Of a stretch of 64,000 nt of DNA, positions 17,116-25,688 are shown in pieces (positions within the stretch are counted from its first letter, which is position 1; each line of letters begins with the position of its first letter). Position numbers and translations under genes: made by a program. The stretch comes from Halobaculum gomorrense (lineage in GTDB: Archaea; Halobacteriota; Halobacteria; Halobacteriales; Haloferacaceae): NCBI RefSeq assembly GCF_900129775.1, contig NZ_FQWV01000006.1, positions 124,001 to 188,000 of the forward strand, read 5' to 3'. The notes below the pieces were generated by a model, which searched no databases, was not told where the DNA came from, and saw nothing but the letters and a program-made list of their open reading frames with translations.

Positions 17116-17664
17116 TTACTGCATCGTTCCCTCGGTGACGAGGGTGTCGTCCTCGAGGTAGTGCTCGATGTGGTGGGCGTCCTCCTCGACCTGCACGATG
17201 TTCTCGCGGAGGATCTCGCCGGTCGCGGGGTCACCGAGACCGTCGGCGAGTTCGACGTGCTCGCGCAGCGTCTCGATGATCTCGCCGTACAGCTCCATGT
17301 CATTCGCCAGCGACGTGCGGATGTCGTAGACGTCCTCGTCTTCGGGCTCGATGGGCGCCTCTGCCTGCAGCGTCGTCATGGACGCGTGCGGGACGCCGCC
17401 GAGCGCCTGCACGCGTTCGGCGAGCTCGTCGGCGAACGCTTCCGCGTTCTCTGCCGCGTCGCCGAGGAAGAGGTGCAGGTCGCGGAACTCGGCGCCCTCC
17501 ACGTTCCAGTGGTGCTTGCGGAGCTGGTGGTACAGGACGTACGTCGCCGCGAGGTCTGTGTTGAGCGCGTCGATGATCTGCGCTGCCTTGTCGGCGTCCA
17601 TCCGAAGCGCTTCGCTTCCCTCGACATCGCCCGCGGACTTCAGCACACGCTTTTGCGTACTCAT
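17116..17664 (-). CDS. dpsA: DNA-protecting ferritin DpsA
   Basis: A 182-residue Dps-family ferritin, the same length as the characterised Halobacterium DpsA. It would form a 12-subunit shell that oxidises and stores iron and protects DNA. The inter-subunit ferroxidase motif is present as RKHHWNVEG, then RDLHLFLGDAAENAEAF, giving the His, Asp and Glu ligands. A helical C-terminus ends in HHIEHYLEDD. The ATG at 17664 is taken over the longer frame (17706) because a TATA-like GTTTTATG lies at 17694-17701, between the two. An imperfect palindrome upstream may be a metal-regulator site. Confidence 0.93.
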   Translation of the reverse strand: MSTQKRVLKSAGDVEGSEALRMDADKAAQIIDALNTDLAATYVLYHQLRKHHWNVEGAEFRDLHLFLGDAAENAEAFADELAERVQALGGVPHASMTTLQAEAPIEPEDEDVYDIRTSLANDMELYGEIIETLREHVELADGLGDPATGEILRENIVQVEEDAHHIEHYLEDDTLVTEGTMQ

Positions 17665-17693
17665 ACTGTACCCAAACGTACGCTCGCCAGACA

Positions 17694-17738
17694 CATAAAA
17701 CCCCACCTCACGACAAGATTTCTTTTGGAATACCTAAA
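17694..17738 (-). promoter_or_regulatory. dpsA promoter with possible metal-regulator box
   Basis: On the minus strand a TATA-like GTTTTATG (17694-17701) precedes dpsA. About 25 bp further upstream, at 17724-17738, is TTTAGGTATTCCAAA, an imperfect palindrome with TTTAGG/CCAAA half-sites reminiscent of DtxR/SirR-type iron-regulator boxes. It overlaps the end of the neighbouring hydrolase gene. Iron-dependent control of dpsA is known in Halobacterium; the site assignment here is an inference. Confidence 0.35.
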
Positions 17739-18567
17739 CACCGTTCTTGTTTCTCGAACCGGGACGGGAGTTCCGACGGGTCGAACCGTCGTTCTCGGTC
17801 GCTTCGAGGACCGGGATGAACTCCCGTTGCTCGGCGAGCACCGCGGGGTCCAGATCGGCGACGAGGTCGCGCTCGCCGCGGCTGAGCGCCGCCGCGACGT
17901 GCCCGTCGGGGCGGACCACCGCGGACCGCCCAGCGTACTCCGTCAGCGGGGCGTCCGGCACGTTGCGCGCGCCGGTCCGACCCGCACCGACGACCCAGCG
18001 AACGCCGTCGAGCGCGCGGGCACGCAGGAGGAGCCGCCAGTTCTCGGAGTGGGCCGCCGGCCACGCGCCGGCGACGAACAGCGCGTCGACCCGCTCGGCG
18101 GCGAACGCTGCGCTGTCGCCGACGAAGTTCAGGTCGTAGCAGGTGACGAGCCCAGTCGACCCCGCGGGCGTCTCGACGACGACCCGCTCGTCGCCGGCGG
18201 TCACCACGTCGGCCTCGCCAGCCCAGAGGTGTCGCTTTCGATAGACAGTCGTGTCGCTGTCGGGGGCGACGTACGCGAGGGCGTTGTACAGCCGGTCGTC
18301 GCCCGCACCGCGTTCGAGGTAGCCCGCGACGACCGCGAGGTCGTGTGCGGCCGCGACCGACCGGACCCGGTCGAGTTCCGGCCCGTCGCGCTCAAGCGCG
18401 GCATCGCAGGCGCGCTCGTCGGCGACGAAGCCCGTCAGCGCGTACTCCGGGAACACCGCGACATCGACGCGGTCCGGCAGGGCGGCGACGCGCTCGGTGA
18501 CGGCGTCGAGGTTCGTCGCGGGGTCCAGATCGGCGACCGACAGCTGGGGGACGGCGACGGTTGGCAC
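17734..18567 (-). CDS. Nitrilase-superfamily carbon-nitrogen hydrolase
   Basis: A 277-residue amidase/nitrilase-fold enzyme that cleaves a non-peptide C-N bond. The catalytic Glu-Lys-Cys triad is intact: VAVFPEYALTGF (Glu), VYRKRHLWAG (Lys) and VTCYDLNF (Cys). The substrate is unknown. The frame is open up to an ATG at 18699, but that start would overlap the divergent HEAT-repeat gene. The extra 44 residues do not look conserved, and the family normally begins with a strand such as VPTVAVPQLSV. I therefore choose the GTG at 18567. Confidence 0.8.
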   Translation of the reverse strand: MPTVAVPQLSVADLDPATNLDAVTERVAALPDRVDVAVFPEYALTGFVADERACDAALERDGPELDRVRSVAAAHDLAVVAGYLERGAGDDRLYNALAYVAPDSDTTVYRKRHLWAGEADVVTAGDERVVVETPAGSTGLVTCYDLNFVGDSAAFAAERVDALFVAGAWPAAHSENWRLLLRARALDGVRWVVGAGRTGARNVPDAPLTEYAGRSAVVRPDGHVAAALSRGERDLVADLDPAVLAEQREFIPVLEATENDGSTRRNSRPGSRNKNGV

Positions 18568-18697
18568 GCCGAACCACTCGTCCCCCGGCCGCAAAACGAC
18601 GGCGGTCCTCCTCCCACGGGCCGTCCGCGTTCCGCCCGCGTCCGGTCCGGCCCGGAATATGGAAACGCCCTTGTAGCCGACACACCCATCGTCGGCC

Positions 18698-20011
18698 ATG
18701 AGCGACGACGACCCGGCCGAGGAGTCAGGCGACCCCGAGGACGCCGAGGAGACGGAACTCGTCCCCGAGGTGTCCGCCGAGGACCTGGACGCCAGGCTGG
18801 ACGAGACCGCCGAGGCGCTCGATGCCGCCGAGACCGAGGGCGACCTCGACGAGGTCGAAGCAGATCTTGACGGGATCGAGGCGGACCTGGAGCGGGCCGA
18901 CCTCCCGGAACCGGACGAGGACGACGAGGACGCGGTGGACCCGCGCGAGGAGGTGGAGTCGCGCCTGTCCGATCAGCGCGACGACCTCGAGGAGCAGCGC
19001 GGCCCGTACGCCTCCGACACGGTCGACGACATCGAGTCCGCGCGGGCGAGAATCGCCGACACGCGGTGGACCGACTCGGGCGAGGCTACCCTCCCCGGCG
19101 TCGTCGACGACTTCTTCGCCGCGGTGACCGACACGCTCGATACCGACCTGAACCGCGCAGGCGACGACGACCCCGAGAGCCTCGCCGACGCGCTCGACGA
19201 TGCGGTCGCGGCCATCGAGGACGCGGGTCTCGACCCCGACGAGGATGCCGAGACGATCGCCGCGCTGCTGGAGGCGACCGACGCGCTGGAGACGGGCGTC
19301 GACGACGCAGAAGAGTGGGACGACCTCGAGACCCACGAACAGCTCCAGGCGCAGGGCTTCTACGACGTGCTCGGGCACTACAAGGACTTCCCGCCGGAGC
19401 TGTCGGCGCTGAAAGAGCACGAACAGCGGGGGAACGTCGAGATGGTGCTGCTCGCGTTGGACTCGCTGCAGTCGGAGTTCATGGAAGAGCACTGCCTGGA
19501 CGCGCTCACGCGCATGGGTGACCGGGGCGCCTTCGAGGCGATGCATCAGCGCGCACAGAAACGCGACCAGCCCGCGATCCGCGCGCTCGGCAAGATGGCA
19601 GCAACGGACGCCGTCGAGACGCTCGTCGAGTACGTCGACTCCGACTCGAATCCAACCCTCCAGAAGGTGACGTTCAAGGCGCTCGGCGAGATCGGTCACG
19701 AGGACGCCGTCCAGCCGCTCGCGAACAAGCTCGCCATGGAGAACGACGAGGTCCGGCCGTACGCCGCCCGCGCGCTCGGGCTCATCGGCGACGCCCGCGC
19801 CGTCGACCCGCTGGCTGACGCCGCGGCCGACGACGACAGCGACAACGTCCGCGCGGCCGCCCTGTGGGCGCTGCGCCAGATCGGCACCGAGGCTGCCCTG
19901 GAGGCGGCTGCCGAGTTCGACGACGACCGGGCGTTCATCGTGCAGACGGAGGCACAAAAGGCCCGAGACGCGCTCGCCGTCGCCGACGATGGCGAGGAAG
20001 TCGCCGCGTAG
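18698..20011 (+). CDS. HEAT-repeat protein with acidic N-terminal half
   Basis: A 437-residue soluble protein. Residues 1-120 are extremely acidic with heptad-like helices (LDEVEADLDGIEADLERADL). The C-terminal half, about 210-430, is a series of HEAT/PBS-lyase-like helical repeats, for example ALGEIGHEDAVQPLANKL, ALGLIGDARAVDPLADAA and ALRQIGTEAALEAAAEF. Such repeats form curved protein-binding scaffolds; no enzymatic domain is visible. Function unknown, probably an adaptor. A small membrane protein gene is convergent downstream. Confidence 0.7.
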   Translation: MSDDDPAEESGDPEDAEETELVPEVSAEDLDARLDETAEALDAAETEGDLDEVEADLDGIEADLERADLPEPDEDDEDAVDPREEVESRLSDQRDDLEEQRGPYASDTVDDIESARARIADTRWTDSGEATLPGVVDDFFAAVTDTLDTDLNRAGDDDPESLADALDDAVAAIEDAGLDPDEDAETIAALLEATDALETGVDDAEEWDDLETHEQLQAQGFYDVLGHYKDFPPELSALKEHEQRGNVEMVLLALDSLQSEFMEEHCLDALTRMGDRGAFEAMHQRAQKRDQPAIRALGKMAATDAVETLVEYVDSDSNPTLQKVTFKALGEIGHEDAVQPLANKLAMENDEVRPYAARALGLIGDARAVDPLADAAADDDSDNVRAAALWALRQIGTEAALEAAAEFDDDRAFIVQTEAQKARDALAVADDGEEVAA

Positions 20012-20054
20012 GCGCGCTCGCCACGGTGCCGCTGGCGCGTTTCGCAGCCGACTG

Positions 20055-20294
20055 CTACAACAGTTCCCCGATGAACAGCAGCGTGAATCCCAGCGAGACG
20101 AGCAGCCCGCCGACGCGCCCGAGGTTCGTATGTTCGGTGACCGTCGCGGGCGCGATGTCGATATCGTAGCTGTCCCACTCCTCCTCGTAGGTGACGTACG
20201 ACGGAACCTGGAAGAACTCCAGTGCAACGAGTGCGCCGCCGACGGCCCCAAGTGCGGCGCCTGTGAGCCTGACTCCCTCGGCGATGGTGACCAT
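20055..20294 (-). CDS. Small two-helix membrane protein
   Basis: A 79-residue hypothetical protein with two predicted membrane helices, GVRLTGAALGAVGGALVALEFF and LGRVGGLLVSLGFTLLFIGELL, joined by an acidic, Tyr-rich outside loop (YVTYEEEWDSYDIDIA). Both termini carry few charges. The longer open frame upstream is Ala/Val-rich and antisense to the exported PLD gene, so I set the start at 20294. No family recognised. Confidence 0.55.
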   Translation of the reverse strand: MVTIAEGVRLTGAALGAVGGALVALEFFQVPSYVTYEEEWDSYDIDIAPATVTEHTNLGRVGGLLVSLGFTLLFIGELL

Positions 20295-20397
20295 ACCGTC
20301 ACCCGCCGTCGTCGGAGCAAAAACGCACCGAATGCCGTCCGCGGGCGCGCCTCGATGAGGCGAGAATTGAAGTGCGATACCGGCACCAGCGCCCCAC

Positions 20398-22134
20398 GTG
20401 CAACGGTTCCTGGGTGTCGTCGCGTCCGTTCTCGTGCTCGTCGCGGCGGCGACGCCCGCGGCGGTGGCTACGGCGGCCGTCGAGGACCCGAAGCCGGCGA
20501 CGAACGCGACGCGAGCGGGGGCCACCGCGGACACGGACACCGGGGCAACCGCGGACACGGCGAGGGAAGCCACCGGGGCCACCGCACCGCGGATCGTCGC
20601 GCTCCTCGCGAACCCGGTCGCCACGGACGACGCCGGCGAGTACCTCCTCCTGTCGCTTCCGCCGGGGAATTGGAGCGTCGGCGACGGGGAAGGCGCCGTT
20701 GCGATCGAACAGCGGCGGGCCGGCCCGGTCGTCGCGACCGCCGACCCCGAGGCGCTGGTCGCACCGCCGGCGGGGCGCGTCGTCCCCCGCGGCCTCCGGC
20801 TGTCGAACGCCGGCGAGCGGGTCGTACTCAGGCGCGGCGGGGAGAACGGGTCGGTCGTCGACGCCGTCGAGTACGGCCGCGCGCCCGAAGGCGAGCGGTG
20901 GGAGCGAGCCGCCGGCGGCGACGACGTGGGGGGATCGCGGTGGCGCCCGGTCGGACTCGCTCACCGCGACCCGTTGGCGCTCGGATCGGCGGACGCGACG
21001 GCGTTCGTGCTGCCCGACACGCCGGCGGCGCCGCTCACGACGATCCGAAGCGCCGACGAGCGGGTCCTTCTGGCCGGGTACACGTTCGGCTCACGGCGCG
21101 TCGCTCGCGAGTTGATCGCCGCTCGCGAGCGCGGCGCCACGGTCCGCGTGCTCCTCGAAGGCGGTCCCGTCGGCGGGGTCTCCGCGCGTCAAGCAGCACT
21201 GCTCGACTCGCTGGCCGCGGCGGGCATCGACGTTCGCGTGCTGGCGGGGCCGCACGCGCGGTTCCGGTATCACCACGCGAAGTACGCGGTCGCCGACGAC
21301 ACTGCGGTCGTGCTCACTGAGAACTGGAAGCCGAGCGGTACCGGCGGCGCCGACAGCCGTGGGTGGGGTGTGGAGCTTCGCTCGCCGCGGGCGGCCGACG
21401 CCCTCGCCGACCTGTTTCGCGCGGACGCAGGGTGGCGTGACGCCGTCCCGTGGAGCCGGTACCGAACCGGGAGGCCGTTCGAGGAGGTCGACCCGGCGAC
21501 CGGGTCGTACCCCGCCCGTCACGCACCCGCGGACGTTCACGTCAAGCGCGTCCGCCTGCTCACCGCGCCGGGGAACGCGCGGGCGGCGGTCGTGGAGGTC
21601 GTCGACGACGCCGAGGCGACCGTCGACGTGATTCAGCCCACCGTCGAACGAGGACCGATGGTGGCGTCGCTTCGCCGCGCCGCCCGCCGCGGCGTTCGCG
21701 TGCGGCTGCTTCTCTCGAACGCCTGGTACGTCGCCGACGAGAACGCCGCGCTGGCGGCCTCGCTGAACAGCTGGGCGGCCGACGCCGGCGTCCCCCTAGA
21801 GGCGCGCGTCGCCGAACCGGCCGGCCGTTACGGGAAGATCCACGCGAAGGGTGTCGTCGCTGACGACGTGGCGCTGGTCGGGTCGCTCAACTGGAACCCG
21901 ACGAGTGCGCGCGAGAACCGCGAGGTCGTCATCGCCCTGGAGGGGGAGGACGTCGCCGACTACTACCGCGGGACCTTCGCGGCCGACTGGCGCGCGGGAA
22001 CCGGCGGTTCGGGCGACCTCCCGCCCGGCTTCGCCATCGGCGCCGTCGGTGCGGTGGCCGGCGCGGTGCTGTTCGTCCGACGGCGACTGTCGTTCGACGA
22101 CGCCTCGGAGGGTCGACGCGGACCGATCGGGTGA
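20398..22134 (+). CDS. Exported phospholipase D-like protein with lamin-tail-like N-terminal domain
   Basis: A 578-residue predicted surface protein. A Sec-type signal peptide spans residues 1-28 (FLGVVASVLVLVAAATPAAV). Residues about 60-200 resemble a lamin-tail domain (LANPVATDDAGEYLLLSLPP, then RVVLRRGGENGSVVDAVEYG). Two PLD phosphodiesterase domains follow, each with an HKD-type motif: RYHHAKYAVADDTAVVLTEN and KIHAKGVVADDVALVGSLNW. A C-terminal membrane helix (IGAVGAVAGAVLFV) with RRR after it would anchor it with the catalytic part outside. It could cleave DNA or phosphodiesters at the surface. GTG start, supported by the signal peptide. Confidence 0.8.
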   Translation: MQRFLGVVASVLVLVAAATPAAVATAAVEDPKPATNATRAGATADTDTGATADTAREATGATAPRIVALLANPVATDDAGEYLLLSLPPGNWSVGDGEGAVAIEQRRAGPVVATADPEALVAPPAGRVVPRGLRLSNAGERVVLRRGGENGSVVDAVEYGRAPEGERWERAAGGDDVGGSRWRPVGLAHRDPLALGSADATAFVLPDTPAAPLTTIRSADERVLLAGYTFGSRRVARELIAARERGATVRVLLEGGPVGGVSARQAALLDSLAAAGIDVRVLAGPHARFRYHHAKYAVADDTAVVLTENWKPSGTGGADSRGWGVELRSPRAADALADLFRADAGWRDAVPWSRYRTGRPFEEVDPATGSYPARHAPADVHVKRVRLLTAPGNARAAVVEVVDDAEATVDVIQPTVERGPMVASLRRAARRGVRVRLLLSNAWYVADENAALAASLNSWAADAGVPLEARVAEPAGRYGKIHAKGVVADDVALVGSLNWNPTSARENREVVIALEGEDVADYYRGTFAADWRAGTGGSGDLPPGFAIGAVGAVAGAVLFVRRRLSFDDASEGRRGPIG

Positions 22135-22173
22135 GGATCGACGCGGCGGCTGAAGCCGGTCCGCCTCGCGTCG

Positions 22174-24090
22174 TCAGTCGTCGAGTTCGACCGTCGTCGA
22201 CAGCTCCTCGTCAAGTTCGGCGTCGGCCATCTTCTCGACGAGCGCGTCGATCACGTCCTCGCGGCGCCCCTCGACGAATTTGATGGAGCCGACGACGAGG
22301 TGTCCGCCGCCGGAGACGCCGCCGCCGCCGACCTCCTCGTTCAGCTCGGTGACCATCTGCGGGATGTCGAGGCGAACGCCGTCCGAGCGCAGGACGGCGA
22401 AGTCCGGGCCGTACCCGATCGTGATGACCGGCTCGCCGGTCGCGCGTACCTTCCGGTCGTGGAGTTCACCGGTCGTCTTCCCTGGGGCGGGGTAGGTGAA
22501 GCGCTTTGCGAAGTTCTCCAGGTCGATGCGGTAGAGGTGTGCGTCGGAGTGGAGTCGCTCGTGTTCGACGTGCGGTTCGACGGCGTCAAGTTGTTCCGCA
22601 ACGTCGCGCTCGGCGCGCGTCGAGAGGAACTCGACGAGCTCGCGGTGGCGACTGTCGTCGTCGCTGCCGACGTTGAGCACGTCGCTCACGAGGGTCTTCC
22701 CCTCGCTGTAGCGCAGCCAGTGGGCGGCGTAGTCGAGCGCCTCGCCGATGTCTTCGATGTCCGTGCGGTCGTACCCGGCGGTCTCCGCGAGGTCGACGAA
22801 CTCGTCCATGACCTCCGCCTTCGAGCGATCTGACAGCCCCGCGACCGCAGGGACGTGCCGGAGCTCGTCGGTAATGGTCGGATCGATGAGCCGCGCGAGT
22901 TCGACGCACATCATGCCCGTCGTGATTCGGTAGTCTTCGTCGTGGAGGTAGGGGTTGACGTGGGCGTCGAGCAGGTCGTTCACCGCGTCGGGATCCGGGT
23001 GGTGGTGGTCGACGACTGCTATCGGCACGTCGTAGTGTGCGAGGTTCTTGTAGGCGGGCACGTCCTCTTCGGTCGACCCGTTGTCGAGCATGAGGAGGAA
23101 CGGGAGCTTCTGCCCGTGACGGGCGCGCGCCTCAAGCGCGAAGTTGAGGTCCCGAGTCACGTCTTCCATCTCGTAGAAGGGGGCCTTGCTCGGGAGGCGC
23201 TTGAGCGTGTGGCGCGCGGCGTCGTCGCCCTCGTGGACCTCCTCGATGTAGTTCTCGAGCGCCAGTTGGACCGGGATCGCCGCGCACATGCCGTCGCCGT
23301 CAGCGTGGTGTCGGATGCGGATCGGTCGGCCCTCGAGCACCGTCCGGCGGAGCGTGCGCGCGAGGTCCTCGAGTCCGGGACGGAGTTTCTCGAACGCCGG
23401 CCAGTCGACGAGCGGCTCGACCGCCTCGGGCTCGGCGCGCTCGCGCATCGCCTCGTCGAGGCGTTCGCGCGCCGCGGCCGCGGTTTCCCCGTCGAGCACG
23501 GCGATATCGTCGACTTCGAGCTGATTGGCGCCGTCGTGGGTTTCGACGGTGCCGGAGACGCGGACGACATCGCCGATCTCGACCGCGGGGTGCGCGCGCA
23601 CGCCGGCCTCCGCGAAGGCCGCCGCCGCGAGCACGGCCGACTCGTCGGCGACGTGGAAGATCGTCGGGCCGCCGGTCTGTTTGATCTGGGTGATCGTCCC
23701 TTCGATGGTCACGGCGTCGCCGACCGTGGCGTCAGCGATCGTGGTGATCTCGGGCTCGTGTTCGACCGAAAGAACGTTCGCATCGGCGAGACCGACGGCC
23801 GCGAGGTCGAACGACACGTCTCTGTTCTCCTTCAGTTCTTCGAGCACGACCACCACCTCGTCGCCGACAGCGAACGCCTCGCCGTCGAGATTCGACTCGT
23901 GGAGCAGGCCTGACACGTTCTCGGAGATGTCGACGAAGACACCGTAGTCGACCACGCCGTTGACCTCCGCGCGGTAGCGCGCGCCCACGTCCACGTCGGC
24001 GAGCGTACAGGCGGGATCAAGATCGTAGACCACGGGTCGAGAATCCCCCTCCCCGTTCTCGCCGGAGTCACCGGCGGCGGAATCACTCAT
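22174..24090 (-). CDS. S1/OB-fold DHH-family phosphoesterase (RecJ-like exonuclease)
   Basis: A 638-residue protein. An S1 RNA-binding domain (about 25-90, VDYGVFVDISENVSGLLHES) is followed by an OB-fold (about 110-200), then a DHH domain with motif I HADGDGMCAAIP, the metal Asp of MLDNGSTEED, the signature VVDHHHPDPD, AGLSDRS, and a DHHA1 domain ending in GGGGVSGGGHLVVGS. All metal ligands look intact, so it should be an active Mn-dependent 5'-3' nuclease or nanoRNase. In archaea such RecJ-like (GAN) proteins associate with the GINS/MCM replication complex or process RNA. The start MSDSAAGDSGENG at 24090 is chosen because the upstream frame is not conserved-looking. Confidence 0.85.
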   Translation of the reverse strand: MSDSAAGDSGENGEGDSRPVVYDLDPACTLADVDVGARYRAEVNGVVDYGVFVDISENVSGLLHESNLDGEAFAVGDEVVVVLEELKENRDVSFDLAAVGLADANVLSVEHEPEITTIADATVGDAVTIEGTITQIKQTGGPTIFHVADESAVLAAAAFAEAGVRAHPAVEIGDVVRVSGTVETHDGANQLEVDDIAVLDGETAAAARERLDEAMRERAEPEAVEPLVDWPAFEKLRPGLEDLARTLRRTVLEGRPIRIRHHADGDGMCAAIPVQLALENYIEEVHEGDDAARHTLKRLPSKAPFYEMEDVTRDLNFALEARARHGQKLPFLLMLDNGSTEEDVPAYKNLAHYDVPIAVVDHHHPDPDAVNDLLDAHVNPYLHDEDYRITTGMMCVELARLIDPTITDELRHVPAVAGLSDRSKAEVMDEFVDLAETAGYDRTDIEDIGEALDYAAHWLRYSEGKTLVSDVLNVGSDDDSRHRELVEFLSTRAERDVAEQLDAVEPHVEHERLHSDAHLYRIDLENFAKRFTYPAPGKTTGELHDRKVRATGEPVITIGYGPDFAVLRSDGVRLDIPQMVTELNEEVGGGGVSGGGHLVVGSIKFVEGRREDVIDALVEKMADAELDEELSTTVELDD

Positions 24091-24228
24091 ACCGACAGGT
24101 GGGTGACGGCGGGTGTTAAGGGTTGTAGTATCGCTCCAGCGGCGGGCATCCGACGACGGCAGCCCTGAGTCGCCCGCCACGGCGCTCCCATCGACACGCT
24201 TAGTTGACGCCCGACCGGAGATCTGACA

Positions 24229-24717
24229 ATGCGACTGTTCCGGTCGAGCGAACTGCTCGGCATCGCGGCCGACACCCTCGCGTTCGCGCTCGAGGCCTCC
24301 CGGGACACCCATCCGAACGAGTACATGGGCTTCCTCCGAGCGACCGACGCGCGCGACCTCGGCCTCAACCGGTCGGGACAGGTCATCACCGACGTGCTCG
24401 TCATCCCCGGCACGACCTCGACGCCGGAGTCCGCGACCGTCCGCGAACACATGAAGCCGAACTCCTCGCGGGCCGTCGGCTCGATCCACTCCCACCCCAA
24501 CGGCGTCCTCCGACCCTCCGACGCGGACCGTGCGACGTTTCACGCCGGCGACGTGCACATCATCGTCGGTGCGCCCTACGAGCGCGACTGCTGGCGGGCG
24601 TTCGACTCCGACGGAGACCCCCGCGACCTCGATGTGATCGACGTGGCGCTGCCCGAGGACGAGGCGTTCTTCGACTTCGACCAGACGGACATCGACGCGG
24701 AGTTGTACGATGAGTGA
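24229..24717 (+). CDS. JAMM/MPN+ metalloprotease (desampylase-like)
   Basis: A 162-residue Jab1/MPN domain protein. The complete JAMM zinc motif is present: [17 protein letters not shown] gives HxH-x7-S-x2-D, with an upstream Glu in [11 protein letters not shown] or TPESATV as possible catalytic acid. Archaeal JAMM proteases remove ubiquitin-like SAMPs from target proteins; that role is inferred from family membership. The start [11 protein letters not shown] is at 24229, divergent from the DHH nuclease. It overlaps ribL by 8 bp, so the two are translationally coupled, an odd pairing of protein deconjugation and cofactor synthesis. Confidence 0.8.
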   Translation: MRLFRSSELLGIAADTLAFALEASRDTHPNEYMGFLRATDARDLGLNRSGQVITDVLVIPGTTSTPESATVREHMKPNSSRAVGSIHSHPNGVLRPSDADRATFHAGDVHIIVGAPYERDCWRAFDSDGDPRDLDVIDVALPEDEAFFDFDQTDIDAELYDE

Positions 24718-25216
24718 GGGGACCAACGGGAGCCGGCACGACGGCGAGGACGGCGCCGACTCCCCGCGGATCGCGCTCGCGCAGGGCACCTTCGACATCC
24801 TCCACCCCGGACACCTCCATTACCTCAAGGACGCGGCCGCACGCGGCGACGAGCTCCACGTCATCGTGGCTCGCCGGGACAACGTCACCCACAAGTCGAA
24901 GCCCGTGTGCCCCGACCGACAGCGTCGGGACATGATCGGCGCGCTGGAGGTCGTCGACGAGGCGCACCTCGGGCACCCGGAGGACCTGTTCGTGCCGGTC
25001 CGCGAGATCGGACCGGACGTGATCGTCCTTGGGTTCGACCAGCACCACGACGAGTCCGCCATCGCCGACGCGCTCGCGGCCGAGGGCATCGACGCCGAGG
25101 TGACGCGCGCGACCGCCCGCGAGCCGCGCTACGAGGGAGAACTCCTCTCGACGGGCGATATCATCGACAAACTGCTGCGCGAGCGCGGGCGGCGGTCGCA
25201 CTCTGGACCGGAATAG
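24710..25216 (+). CDS. ribL: FAD synthase RibL
   Basis: A 168-residue nucleotidyltransferase of the cytidylyltransferase-like superfamily. It matches archaeal RibL, which adenylates FMN to FAD. Motifs: [18 protein letters not shown] (the HxGH nucleotide-binding motif), [18 protein letters not shown] (after the first strand pair), [11 protein letters not shown], and the C-terminal [12 protein letters not shown]. The Cys in KPVCPD fits the air-sensitive archaeal enzymes. The 20-residue N-terminal extension is acidic. The ATG lies inside the JAMM gene end (8-bp overlap). Confidence 0.85.
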   Translation: MSEGTNGSRHDGEDGADSPRIALAQGTFDILHPGHLHYLKDAAARGDELHVIVARRDNVTHKSKPVCPDRQRRDMIGALEVVDEAHLGHPEDLFVPVREIGPDVIVLGFDQHHDESAIADALAAEGIDAEVTRATAREPRYEGELLSTGDIIDKLLRERGRRSHSGPE

Positions 25217-25305
25217 TTCGGACCCGGAGAAGTCCCGCCAGCGGCGCGGGCAACGCCGGCCGAACCGGAGAAATCCGAAGGAAGCCGACGCCGAGACCGG
25301 CGATT

Positions 25306-25683
25306 TCAGGCGTCCGAGAGCGTCGCCTGCCAGAGGTACATCGGCGCGGCGCCGACGGCGAGGGCGCCGACCGCGACGGCAACGAGCGCGAGCGCGCGCA
25401 GCGTCGGCGCCGCCGACAGCGACGCACGGAACACGGCCGGGGTGCCAGCGGCGAGGAGGAGCGCGCCCGCGGCCCACAGTCCGAACGCCCGCCGCGTGAC
25501 CGCGGCGTCGACGCCGTCGCCGAGGCGGACGTAGACGGCGACGAGACCGACCCCCGCCGCGAGCGCGACGCCGGCGCCGACGAACGCGAGCACGACGGTG
25601 AGCAGCTGGAACGCCGGAAGCTGCGCGTTCGGGGCGACCGCGACAGCGACGGCGTCCACGGCGACGAGAACGGGGACGGACAC
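25306..25683 (-). CDS. Four-helix membrane protein
   Basis: A 125-residue hypothetical membrane protein, hydrophobic almost throughout. Helices include LLTVVLAFVGAGVALAAGVG, AFGLWAAGALLLAAGTPAVF and ALALVAVAVGALAVGAAPMY. A short polar patch, YVRLGDGVDAAVTRR, separates helices 1 and 2. It begins five bases after the stop of the DUF1028 gene upstream on the same strand, so it is probably its co-transcribed partner. No family recognised. Confidence 0.55.
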   Translation of the reverse strand: MSVPVLVAVDAVAVAVAPNAQLPAFQLLTVVLAFVGAGVALAAGVGLVAVYVRLGDGVDAAVTRRAFGLWAAGALLLAAGTPAVFRASLSAAPTLRALALVAVAVGALAVGAAPMYLWQATLSDA

Positions 25684-25688
25684 GGGGA

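Noticed and set aside
18568..18699. N-terminal extension of the nitrilase-family gene to the ATG at 18699
   Set aside because: It would overlap the divergent HEAT-repeat gene and leave no promoter; the extra 44 residues are not family-like.
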